From the NCBI GenBank assembly GCA_047633055.1, contig JBLIEI010000012.1, positions 1 through 64,000 of the forward strand: DNA of 64,000 bases, given 5' to 3'. This stretch comes from CALJFL01 sp047633055 (GTDB taxonomy: Bacteria > Pseudomonadota > Gammaproteobacteria > Pseudomonadales > Halieaceae). The notes beneath the pieces were generated by a model that worked only from the letters and a program-made list of their open reading frames with translations, searched no databases and was not told where the DNA came from. The stretch's first letter is position 1, and the number at the start of each line of letters is the position of its first letter. Both the position numbers and the translations under genes were made by a program. This document shows positions 18,798 through 26,743 of the stretch, one piece after another.

Positions 18798-20516
18798 TCA
18801 GTTATTGGTTTGCAAAGCGTCTTGTGCATGGACACTAACCCCTTCATCGATATAAGTAATGGCGTCCCCGATCGTGGCAAATACCGACCGCTCACACATG
18901 TACTCACGTAGCGACGACTTATTAATGGCATCTCTGACAGGGCCAATGGGGTTGGTAAGATAGAACTCTATATCCTGTTTTTTGAAGTTCTCAATGACCT
19001 GTTGAAGCATCAAAATTGCGGTGCTGTCTACAGTATTGACCGCCTCGGCATCAAACACCACATAACGCAGCTGATCGCCCTCTCGCCGCTTGACCCAGGA
19101 ATAGAGCTTCTCCACAAAATAGTCTTTATTGGCAAAATACAGGGGCGCGTCAAAGCGGAATATCAGTACATCTTCGCGCACCACCGCACTGCTGAAGCGG
19201 TTTATATTGCGAAACAGACGTCCACCCTGAATGGAACCCAACTCCGTCATGTGCGGGGTGGTCGTGTTGTAGATCACCATGAATATGGACAGGGTGACAC
19301 CCAGCAATAAACCCTGCTGCACACCAAGGACCAGCGTCACGATAAAGGTAGCCAGCATTATGCTGAATTCACGACCGCTCTGCGCCATCAACACCTTCAT
19401 TTGCCCGTATTTGAACAGACTTGCAACCGACATAATAATTATCGCCGATAGAGTGGCCTTGGGTAGAGGATAGCTGGTGAAAAATGGCGTCAGGAACAGC
19501 ACTGTTACCATAATAAAAATTGACGACACAACCGCTGATACCTGGGTAGCTGCACCGGACTCACGAAAGGCTGCACTCCGGGAAAAGCTGGCGGAGACAG
19601 GGAAAGCCCTAAAAAAGGCTCCCACGAAATTGGCCGCTCCAACCGCTAATAATTCTTGGTTGGGCCTTACGCTCACTCTGTCTGAGAGGCTTTCCTGTGA
19701 CTTACAAATAGACATGGTGCCTACATATCCCATCAATGCCACCGTCAGGGCTACCGGCATCAGACCAGCCAATTCACCGAAAGTTAAACTTGGCAGACTC
19801 AGCGGTGGCAGGCCCCCGGGGATCGCGGAAATGACGTCGACACCATAGCCCTGCAGGACCCAGGTGCCCGAACAAAACATGCTACACACCAACAAAACCA
19901 GTGCGCATGGTAATCGTGGGAGCCACTTTCTCGCTATCACTATAAATAGCAAACCCGTGACACCAATCCCCACCGTCAGCCAGCTCCAGTGTTCCAGCTC
20001 CAGGATGAGTTGGTAGCTCAGCCAAAACACATTGCCCCCGCTGACATCAACGCCCAATATACTCTCAAACTGGCTCGCCATAATGATTAGGGCCGCGGCA
20101 GAGGTATAGCCCAGAATGACCGGATAGGACATAAAGTTGGCAATGAACCCAAATTTAATCAGGCCGAATAAACCTTGAATGATCCCCACCATTAAGGTGA
20201 GTGAAATGGCTAGCTCCAGATATCGATCAGAACCGGGCTCCGCGAGCACACTCAAACCTGTGATGATCAGAATGGAGTCGAGAGCGACAGGACCTATAGA
20301 AATTTTGTTGGAAGTTCCCAGCAGTGCGTAAATTATCGGCGGGAAAATGCACGCGTACAGGCCATATTCCGGGGGCAGGCCAGCGACCATGGCATAACCC
20401 ATCCCCTGGGGGATGAGCATGACCGCAATGGTAATACCGGAAAACAGATCCCGCTTGAATACACCCCCGCGGTAGTCCTGAAGCCAGATCAGGCCTGGGA
20501 AAAATCTATGCAACAT
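18798..20516 (-). CDS. SulP-family anion permease with STAS domain
   Basis: SulP proteins move sulfate, bicarbonate or related anions across the inner membrane. The 572-residue protein has the family signature near its N-terminus (GMGYAMVAGLPPEYGLYACIFP), a run of 10-12 membrane helices to about residue 420, and a cytoplasmic STAS domain at about 440-560 (VVFDAEAVNTVDSTAI). It lies 49 bp after the TauD-type gene and likely shares the transcript starting at 22514. Next to a dioxygenase that could release sulfite, a role in sulfite or sulfate movement is plausible, but the direction of transport cannot be read from sequence. Confidence 0.88.
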   Translation of the reverse strand: MLHRFFPGLIWLQDYRGGVFKRDLFSGITIAVMLIPQGMGYAMVAGLPPEYGLYACIFPPIIYALLGTSNKISIGPVALDSILIITGLSVLAEPGSDRYLELAISLTLMVGIIQGLFGLIKFGFIANFMSYPVILGYTSAAALIIMASQFESILGVDVSGGNVFWLSYQLILELEHWSWLTVGIGVTGLLFIVIARKWLPRLPCALVLLVCSMFCSGTWVLQGYGVDVISAIPGGLPPLSLPSLTFGELAGLMPVALTVALMGYVGTMSICKSQESLSDRVSVRPNQELLAVGAANFVGAFFRAFPVSASFSRSAAFRESGAATQVSAVVSSIFIMVTVLFLTPFFTSYPLPKATLSAIIIMSVASLFKYGQMKVLMAQSGREFSIMLATFIVTLVLGVQQGLLLGVTLSIFMVIYNTTTPHMTELGSIQGGRLFRNINRFSSAVVREDVLIFRFDAPLYFANKDYFVEKLYSWVKRREGDQLRYVVFDAEAVNTVDSTAILMLQQVIENFKKQDIEFYLTNPIGPVRDAINKSSLREYMCERSVFATIGDAITYIDEGVSVHAQDALQTNN

Positions 20517-20565
20517 AGAATCAAACCCCGTAAGCTAACAATCTCAGGTGCTAGCAAAAATTTCT

Positions 20566-21543
20566 CTATTGCGCGCCCAACACGACTAACACTTTTCGTT
20601 TGCGCTCGCCCGAATAGGGGAGCCGACCGTGCATAACCAAATTGTTGTCCGCTACAGCGACATCGCCATCGCGCCACTCCAGGTCATAGGACAGCGATTT
20701 CGCAATAGCAACCACCTGGTCCAGATAGCCTTTGTCGAGAGAAGAATCATCACCGTAGCATAGTGCACTATCAGGATTTTCTTTCACCCCCTTCCAACCC
20801 AGGTAAGCGGCAATTAACTGATTAAAAAAGACCGTCCGACCACTCTCAAGGGTTCTGATCGCTGGCAGTGCAGCGGTTTGCGCCTCGAGTGCACCATTGT
20901 CCACCCACCTCCAGCTATATCCCAATGAACGTAGCTTGTGTTCGGCTTGTTCAGTGGTCTCCACGCTCAAAGTACCCCGCCAGCTTCTGCCCTGGCCGGT
21001 CTCCGGCGCATCGTCCTTCGGCATAAGCGTAGTGTACTTAACACCAAGCTTTTGTAATTTCTGGGTGGCTTTGGCATCCGCCGCAACGAGTGCATCGTAG
21101 ACAGAATCAGACCGGCACAACACCGTGGCTCCGCCATGCTCGGCGGCGTTTTCACAGAACAATGAAATGATGCCCGGAAAAACGGGAGTTTGGGCCATTT
21201 CATTGTGCAGATAGATTTCCACCTCCTTCGGGGCCTCATTCGCGGTGAACACATACTCGGTGTGATTTATCCGCACTGCATTTGAGAGAGACTCTTTGTA
21301 GGTGAAATTCGGATAATCAAAGGCAGAGAAAAATGTGTCATAGGCCACTGCATTGCTGACAGGAAAGCCCCTGAAAAGGATGGCTCCACTACAGGCGAGC
21401 TCTTTTTTTAAAGCTTCCAGATTGTCCGAAATCCATCGGGTAGCCTGTTCGAGAGAAGTCACTGTGCCGTCGTTGACAATGATGCTGGGGAATTCCTTCT
21501 CGCTATACTTGAGTTCCGCAAGCATATTACTCATTCCTGGCAT
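20566..21543 (-). CDS. TauD/TfdA-family Fe(II)/2-oxoglutarate dioxygenase (SyrP-like)
   Basis: The 325-residue protein has the facial triad of this family: His-x-Glu in LHNEMAQTPVFPG (H113, E115) and the distal His in VMHGRLPYSGERKRK (H305), followed by basic residues expected to bind 2-oxoglutarate. The sequence around CENAAEHGGATVLCRSD resembles SyrP/clavaminate-synthase-type TauD proteins. Some members cleave C-S bonds of sulfonates oxidatively, giving an aldehyde and sulfite. AGGAGA seven bases before the ATG fixes the start. It is 11 bp after the aldo/keto reductase and 49 bp before SulP. In this operon I infer a sulfonated-sugar dioxygenase; hydroxylation of another substrate remains possible. 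Confidence 0.85.
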   Translation of the reverse strand: MPGMSNMLAELKYSEKEFPSIIVNDGTVTSLEQATRWISDNLEALKKELACSGAILFRGFPVSNAVAYDTFFSAFDYPNFTYKESLSNAVRINHTEYVFTANEAPKEVEIYLHNEMAQTPVFPGIISLFCENAAEHGGATVLCRSDSVYDALVAADAKATQKLQKLGVKYTTLMPKDDAPETGQGRSWRGTLSVETTEQAEHKLRSLGYSWRWVDNGALEAQTAALPAIRTLESGRTVFFNQLIAAYLGWKGVKENPDSALCYGDDSSLDKGYLDQVVAIAKSLSYDLEWRDGDVAVADNNLVMHGRLPYSGERKRKVLVVLGAQ

Positions 21544-21554
21544 TCATATTTCTC

Positions 21555-22514
21555 CTAGTCGTATATCGGGTAAAATCTATTGAACGCGCTTTCGCAGAAA
21601 TCACCGGGATCATTGAAACGGCGATTTTTATTAAGGGCAGAAATATCATCCATCTCCTGCTGCGACAGCAAAAAATCGAAAATATCAATATTTTGCTGTA
21701 GCCGCTCGGTTCTGGAGCTTTTGGTGATGATGTAACAATTGCGCTGAACCCCCCAACGTAACACTACCTGAGCCGGAGTTTTACCAACTCTCTCAGCCGC
21801 CCTCTTGACTACCTGCTGCTCAAGTACCGACTCCATTGCGTCCGCCATATCCAGCTCGAGGTAGGACAGGGCTCCCAGTGGTGAGAAGGCCGTGACGTCG
21901 ATACCGTAGCTCTGCGCGTGGCGAATAAGCCGCTCCTGTGTCAGGTAGGGATGGGCCTCTATTTGTAATTCCGTCGGCTTGATGTTCGCGTAAGACATCA
22001 GGTCGTTCAACAGCCCGGAGTTGTAATTGCAGACCCCGATATTTCTGACTAACCCTTGCTCCACCAGGCCTTCCATTGAGAGCCAGGTTTCATGCAGGGG
22101 CACGGCGTCAATTTTCATTTCCACGGGATCCGCCTCCGGATCATAAAGCCACTCCGGCGGGTAACGGGTTTCAAAGGGCACAAATGGCTGGGCTATGGGG
22201 AAATGAATGAGATAGGAATCTAGATAATCCAGGCCCAGGTCTGACAGCGACCTGTCAAAGGCTGGCTTTACGTGCTCCTTGCGGTGGTAGGTATTCCACA
22301 ACTTCGAGGTAACCCAAAGATCATCTCTCTGACAAAGCCCTGCATCAATAGCTCTAGCGATGCCCTGCCCAACCTCAATCTCATTACCGTAATCACAGGC
22401 ACTGTCCAGGTGCCGATAGCCCGCCTCAATTGCGCTGTAGACCACATCAGCACAGTGCTTATTGGGTATCTTCCATAAACCCAAGCCAAGAATCGGTTTT
22501 TTCAGACTAGACAT
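21555..22514 (-). CDS. Aldo/keto reductase, xylose-reductase-like
   Basis: This is a 319-residue NAD(P)H-dependent reductase of the AKR2 type. The catalytic tetrad is visible (D37, Y42, K71, H104 in HLDSACDYGNE, TSKLWN and LIHFP). The cofactor segment is ITKSSRTERLQQN and the end carries RFNDPGDF, the hallmark of eukaryotic xylose reductases. The insert VPFETRYPPEWLYDPE also matches that group. I use the ATG at 22514: GAGAA lies just upstream, and a longer frame to 22574 would put coding sequence across the promoter and operator. It is first in an operon with TauD and SulP. Candidate reactions are aldose reduction or reduction of a 6-oxo sugar. Confidence 0.87.
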   Translation of the reverse strand: MSSLKKPILGLGLWKIPNKHCADVVYSAIEAGYRHLDSACDYGNEIEVGQGIARAIDAGLCQRDDLWVTSKLWNTYHRKEHVKPAFDRSLSDLGLDYLDSYLIHFPIAQPFVPFETRYPPEWLYDPEADPVEMKIDAVPLHETWLSMEGLVEQGLVRNIGVCNYNSGLLNDLMSYANIKPTELQIEAHPYLTQERLIRHAQSYGIDVTAFSPLGALSYLELDMADAMESVLEQQVVKRAAERVGKTPAQVVLRWGVQRNCYIITKSSRTERLQQNIDIFDFLLSQQEMDDISALNKNRRFNDPGDFCESAFNRFYPIYD

Positions 22515-22545
22515 AGTATTCTCATTATATTTTCTATAATTTATA

Positions 22546-22574
22546 TATCTTATATAAGACATGTTTTTTGTCAA
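22546..22574 (-). promoter_or_regulatory. Aldo/keto reductase operon promoter with palindromic operator (site 3)
   Basis: The minus strand has a consensus TTGACA at 22569-22574, a 16-bp spacer and TAAGAT (22547-22552) as the -10. The 15-mer GTCTTATATAAGATA (22546-22560) covers the spacer end and the -10 itself, a classic repressor position. The reductase ATG is 32 bp downstream of the operator. The GntR gene lies immediately upstream. Confidence 0.78.
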
Positions 22575-22648
22575 GGCGTTAATCCAGCCGCAGCGCTGAA
22601 GTCTCTATGGGGGTGAGGCAAAGGAATGATTGTGGAGCGAGTAGCTGC

Positions 22649-23368
22649 TTAACCGAGAGTTACAGAGTAAACAAAGTCACTGGTGCTGCAATAGGAACTA
22701 CTCCATTCAACCACGCGGCCGTCAATACTGATACTGAACCGCTCAACGAGCAAGACAGGCGAACCAGGCTTTATGCCCAGGGATTTTGCAGCTCGCGCTG
22801 ACGAGGACACCGAGCGCAACTCTTCCTTGACCTCGACGACACTGACACCGAATCTGTCTTGGTAAAGCGTGTAGAGTGCATTGGGATACGAATCCAGTTT
22901 GTCTATATCGGGAAATATGGCGAGCGGCTGGAGTATCGTCTCATAGATTGTGGGCTTGCCATTAAGAGAGCGCAATCGAACCATCTCGGCAACCTGTGCT
23001 TTAGCAGGCAACTTCAGGTGACCGCGCTCCTTCGACAGCGCAACGCGGCGCTTGACCGACAGAACCTGAGTCTCGGGAATAAGGCTATCTCCTCCGGGTT
23101 CGGAGAAGTGGAAAAAACGAAAGAATGAACTTTCGTCGGTGTGCTCTGCAACGTAAGTCCCCTTACCCTGCCTGCGCTCCAGTAACTTCTCGGCAACGAG
23201 GTTGTTGAGGGCTTTGCGAACCGTGCCCTGACTAACACCGAGTTCGGCCGCCAGCGCATATTCACTAGGCAGGGCATCTGAGGGTTTCCACTCTCCCGCC
23301 ACCAAACGCCCCATTAACTGATCGTAGACCTGCTTATAGAGGGGCTGAAAGCCAGTAACCAACGACAT
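22649..23368 (-). CDS. GntR-family transcriptional regulator with UTRA domain
   Basis: The 239-residue regulator has an N-terminal winged helix-turn-helix (PLYKQVYDQLMGRLVAGEWKP; LPSEYALAAELGVSQGTVRKAL) and a C-terminal UTRA effector domain (residues about 95-235, ending RVVEWSSSYC and DFVYSVTLG). HutC-type proteins of this kind are usually repressors released by a metabolite. I use the ATG at 23368, because AAGGA lies seven bases upstream and homology begins there. It is oriented with the regulon genes. It is the obvious candidate to bind the three TCTTATATAAGA sites; no copy was found at its own start. Confidence 0.9.
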   Translation of the reverse strand: MSLVTGFQPLYKQVYDQLMGRLVAGEWKPSDALPSEYALAAELGVSQGTVRKALNNLVAEKLLERRQGKGTYVAEHTDESSFFRFFHFSEPGGDSLIPETQVLSVKRRVALSKERGHLKLPAKAQVAEMVRLRSLNGKPTIYETILQPLAIFPDIDKLDSYPNALYTLYQDRFGVSVVEVKEELRSVSSSARAAKSLGIKPGSPVLLVERFSISIDGRVVEWSSSYCSTSDFVYSVTLG

Positions 23369-23583
23369 AACTAATTCCTTAGGGTGAATCGCAGTCCTCC
23401 AGACTGACGACGCAGGTAGTATAGGGAATATAGATGCCACCCTGCCAGCAAATACTTTTCACGGCAAACTGCTTGACCTGAACCCCGAACAGCACGCGCA
23501 GCACACAGGGGAATGGACGAACAAACAAGCTGCTCGCAACTTGGCCTAATAAGAATGAGTTACGATCAATAGGGCCGGCTCTC

Positions 23584-25161
23584 CTACTCCCACTCAATTG
23601 TCGCCGGCGGCTTGCTGCTGATATCGTAGGTCACACGGGAAACACCGGAGATTTCATTGATAATCCGATTGGAGACTCGCTCCAACATATCGTAGGGCAA
23701 GTGTGCCCAACGGGCAGTCATGAAATCGATGGTTTCTACTGCGCGCAACGCAATCACATACTCATAGCGGCGAGCATCCCCAACCACGCCTACCGACTTA
23801 ACCGGTAGGAACACGGCAAAGGCCTGGGCGGTTTTGTGATACCAATCTTCCCTATGCAGCTCTTCCATAAATATGGCGTCCGCAAGGCGCAGAAGATCTG
23901 CATATTCCTTTTTCACCTCTCCCAAAATACGCACTCCCAACCCCGGTCCCGGGAATGGATGGCGGTAGACCATGTCATAGGGCAAGCCAAGCTCGAGGCC
24001 AATTTTTCGCACCTCGTCTTTAAAAAGTTCGCGCAACGGTTCTACCAGCTCGAATGCCATATCGTCGGGTAATCCACCGACATTGTGATGGGACTTGATA
24101 ACGTGGGCCTTGCCGCTTTTGGCGCCAGCAGATTCAATTACGTCGGGATAAATAGTGCCCTGGGCGAGCCATTTCACGTCTTGAAGCTTCACCGCCTCTT
24201 CATCAAACACGTCGATAAAGGTATTGCCGATAACTTTGCGCTTCTTCTCTGGGTCTGAGACCCCCTTTAAATTCGACAGGAACAACTCCGCCGAATCACT
24301 GCGGATGACCTTCACCCCCATATTGCGGGCAAACATATCCATCACCTGGTCGCCCTCGTTCAGTCGCAGCAAGCCATTATCGACAAAGACACAGGTCAAC
24401 TGTTCACCGATCGCCCGGTGCAGTAGCGCTGCCACCACTGAGGAATCGACCCCGCCAGACAAACCCAACAAAACCTTGTCTGTGCCTACGGTAGCTTTCA
24501 CCGTTGCAATAGCATCCTCAACTATATTGGCGGCTGTCCACAGCGCCTGACAACCACAAATCTCCAGCGCAAAGTGTTCAAAAATGCGCATACCCTGCAG
24601 GGTATGAGTGACCTCCGGGTGAAATTGAATCCCGAACCAAGGCTTTTCACAATGCGCAATAGCGGCGATGGGACAGCTATCAGTTTCAGCAATCAGCTCG
24701 AACCCTTCCGGCAACTCAACCACCTTGTCGCCATGGCTCATCCACACATCCAGCAGGGAATGACCTTCGCTGTCGATATGATCGCGGATATCGTGGAGCA
24801 GATCGCACTGGCCAACCAACTTTATCTGGGCATAGCCAAACTCGCTGGTGGCTGAGGGCGATACTCGGCCGCCAAACTGCTGCGCCATGGTCTGCATGCC
24901 ATAACAGATGCCTAAAATAGGCAAGTCCATGTCAAAGATTTCAGCGGGGGCACGCGGCGATTCATCTGCCGCTACTGACTCAGGGCCGCCAGATAATATG
25001 ATTCCGCGAGGATTGTAAGCGCGAATCTCTTCAATACTGATATCCCAGGAGCGAATTTCACTGTACACCCCAACCTCGCGTACCCGGCGGGCTATCAGCT
25101 GAGTGTATTGCGAACCGAAGTCCAGAATAAGAATTTTCTGGCCGTGTATATCTGCGCTCAT
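23584..25161 (-). CDS. guaA: GMP synthase (glutamine-hydrolysing)
   Basis: GuaA aminates XMP to GMP using glutamine and ATP. The 525 residues match the E. coli enzyme. The N-terminal class I amidotransferase has ILDFGSQYTQLIARRVRE, the nucleophile Cys in ILGICYGMQ and the His-Glu pair in QFHPEVTHT. The ATP pyrophosphatase domain has the P-loop LLGLSGGVDSSVVAALLH, and the dimerisation domain ends in SKPPATIEWE. It lies 18 bp downstream of guaB and forms the guaBA operon. Confidence 0.98.
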   Translation of the reverse strand: MSADIHGQKILILDFGSQYTQLIARRVREVGVYSEIRSWDISIEEIRAYNPRGIILSGGPESVAADESPRAPAEIFDMDLPILGICYGMQTMAQQFGGRVSPSATSEFGYAQIKLVGQCDLLHDIRDHIDSEGHSLLDVWMSHGDKVVELPEGFELIAETDSCPIAAIAHCEKPWFGIQFHPEVTHTLQGMRIFEHFALEICGCQALWTAANIVEDAIATVKATVGTDKVLLGLSGGVDSSVVAALLHRAIGEQLTCVFVDNGLLRLNEGDQVMDMFARNMGVKVIRSDSAELFLSNLKGVSDPEKKRKVIGNTFIDVFDEEAVKLQDVKWLAQGTIYPDVIESAGAKSGKAHVIKSHHNVGGLPDDMAFELVEPLRELFKDEVRKIGLELGLPYDMVYRHPFPGPGLGVRILGEVKKEYADLLRLADAIFMEELHREDWYHKTAQAFAVFLPVKSVGVVGDARRYEYVIALRAVETIDFMTARWAHLPYDMLERVSNRIINEISGVSRVTYDISSKPPATIEWE

Positions 25162-25179
25162 TCTAAGTCCTGATAGTCG

Positions 25180-26649
25180 TTAACGTACCGGGTAGTTGGG
25201 CGCTTCTTTGGTGATGGATACATCGTGAACATGGCTCTCTGACATGCCCGCGGTGGTGACGCGGACAAATTCAGGCCGAGTTCTCATGGTATCAATATCC
25301 GCACTACCGGTGTAGCCCATCGCGGAGCGCACCCCACCCATCAACTGGTGAACAATTGCGGCGACCGGTCCTTTATAAGGAACCCGGCCCTCGATACCCT
25401 CAGGCACCAGCTTTTCCATACCTTTGCTGGCATCTTGGAAATAACGGTCAGACGAACCATGGGTTTGTGACATCGCTCCCAAGGAACCCATCCCACGATA
25501 GGCTTTGTAGGTGCGCCCCTGATACAACTCAACCTCACCCGGGGCCTCCTCGGTGCCAGCGAACATGCTTCCCATCATGACCGCGTGAGCGCCGGCGGCA
25601 ATCGCTTTAGAAATATCACCTGAGAACCGAATACCGCCATCGGCAATCACCGGCACGTCGCTATCAGCCAGTGCCTCTACTACGTTGGCGATGGCAGTGA
25701 CCTGAGGCACGCCGATCCCGGTAACAACGCGCGTGGTGCAGATGGATCCGGGGCCAATCCCCACTTTTACGCCGTCGGCGCCGGCCTTCGCTAGCGCTAT
25801 GGCAGCGTCACCGGTAGCAATATTGCCGCCAATCACCTGCATATCCGGATAATCCGCCTTGATCTTCTTAACCTGCTCAATCACATTCTTCGAATGACCA
25901 TGGGCGGTGTCAATCACCAGCACGTCAACGCCCGCGCGAACGAGTGCTTCTACCCGGTCGTCGGTGTCCGGGCTGGTACCCACTGACGCACCAACCCGAA
26001 GCTGTCCATAGGAGTCCTTGCTCGCATACGGGAAGCTCTCCGCCTTGTCGAAATCCTTCACCGTAATCATGCCGGTGAGATCAAAATTCTCGTTTACCAC
26101 CAGAATTTTTTCGATTCTATGTTTATGAAGAAGGCTTTGAACCTGCTCTGCACTGGCCCCCTCTTTGACCGTAATCAACTGCGCTTTGGGGGTCATGATG
26201 GCCGATACGGCTTTTTCCATATTCGATTCAAAGCGCAGGTCGCGACGCGTCACAATGCCCACAAGGTCGTGACCATCGAGCACCGGGACCCCAGAAATAC
26301 CGTTAGCCCTGGTCAATTCGATCAATTCGGCGATAGAGGCAGTCTGCTGGATAGTGATTGGATCCTTAACCACGCCGCTCTCGAACTTTTTGACTTTACG
26401 GACCTGCTCAGCCTGCTCCGTTACTGTCATGCTCTTATGGACAATGCCTATGCCGCCCTCTTGGGCCATGGCGATGGCCAGACGGGACTCCGTCACGGTA
26501 TCCATGGCGGCGGATAACAGCGGGATATTCAGGCTGATTTCCCGGGTTAGCTGGGTCCTGAGTGACACATCGGTGGGCACCACCTCGGAATATCCGGGGA
26601 GTAGTAGAACATCGTCGAATGTCAGAGCTTCCTGAGCGATACGGATCAT
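25180..26649 (-). CDS. guaB: Inosine-5'-monophosphate dehydrogenase
   Basis: GuaB oxidises IMP to XMP with NAD, the committed step to guanine nucleotides. I use the ATG at 26649 (MIRIAQEALTFDDVLLLPGY), which has AGGAGA upstream and gives 489 residues; an in-frame extension to 26691 would run through the promoter. The catalytic barrel carries the Cys loop GPGSICTTRVVTGIG and the flap region YRGMGSLGAM. Two CBS domains lie at about residues 95-205. It is divergent from xseA. Confidence 0.98.
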   Translation of the reverse strand: MIRIAQEALTFDDVLLLPGYSEVVPTDVSLRTQLTREISLNIPLLSAAMDTVTESRLAIAMAQEGGIGIVHKSMTVTEQAEQVRKVKKFESGVVKDPITIQQTASIAELIELTRANGISGVPVLDGHDLVGIVTRRDLRFESNMEKAVSAIMTPKAQLITVKEGASAEQVQSLLHKHRIEKILVVNENFDLTGMITVKDFDKAESFPYASKDSYGQLRVGASVGTSPDTDDRVEALVRAGVDVLVIDTAHGHSKNVIEQVKKIKADYPDMQVIGGNIATGDAAIALAKAGADGVKVGIGPGSICTTRVVTGIGVPQVTAIANVVEALADSDVPVIADGGIRFSGDISKAIAAGAHAVMMGSMFAGTEEAPGEVELYQGRTYKAYRGMGSLGAMSQTHGSSDRYFQDASKGMEKLVPEGIEGRVPYKGPVAAIVHQLMGGVRSAMGYTGSADIDTMRTRPEFVRVTTAGMSESHVHDVSITKEAPNYPVR

Positions 26650-26673
26650 TGTGTTGGTTCTCCTGCTGGCGGC

Positions 26674-26720
26674 TTGCGAGTAAACGTGCAATTATAAATC
26701 TTCGAGTGCCCCTCAGTAAA
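26674..26720 (-). promoter_or_regulatory. Candidate guaBA promoter with imperfect inverted repeat
   Basis: The minus strand carries TTTACT (26715-26720), an 18-bp spacer and TATAAT (26691-26696), giving a leader of roughly 35 bases. Immediately downstream, 26674-26691 is an imperfect inverted repeat with TTGC/GCAA ends, where a purine-responsive repressor could bind. It is not a clear PurR box, so that part is speculative. Confidence 0.4.
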
Positions 26721-26743
26721 TAAAAGACGTATTTTCCTGAACT

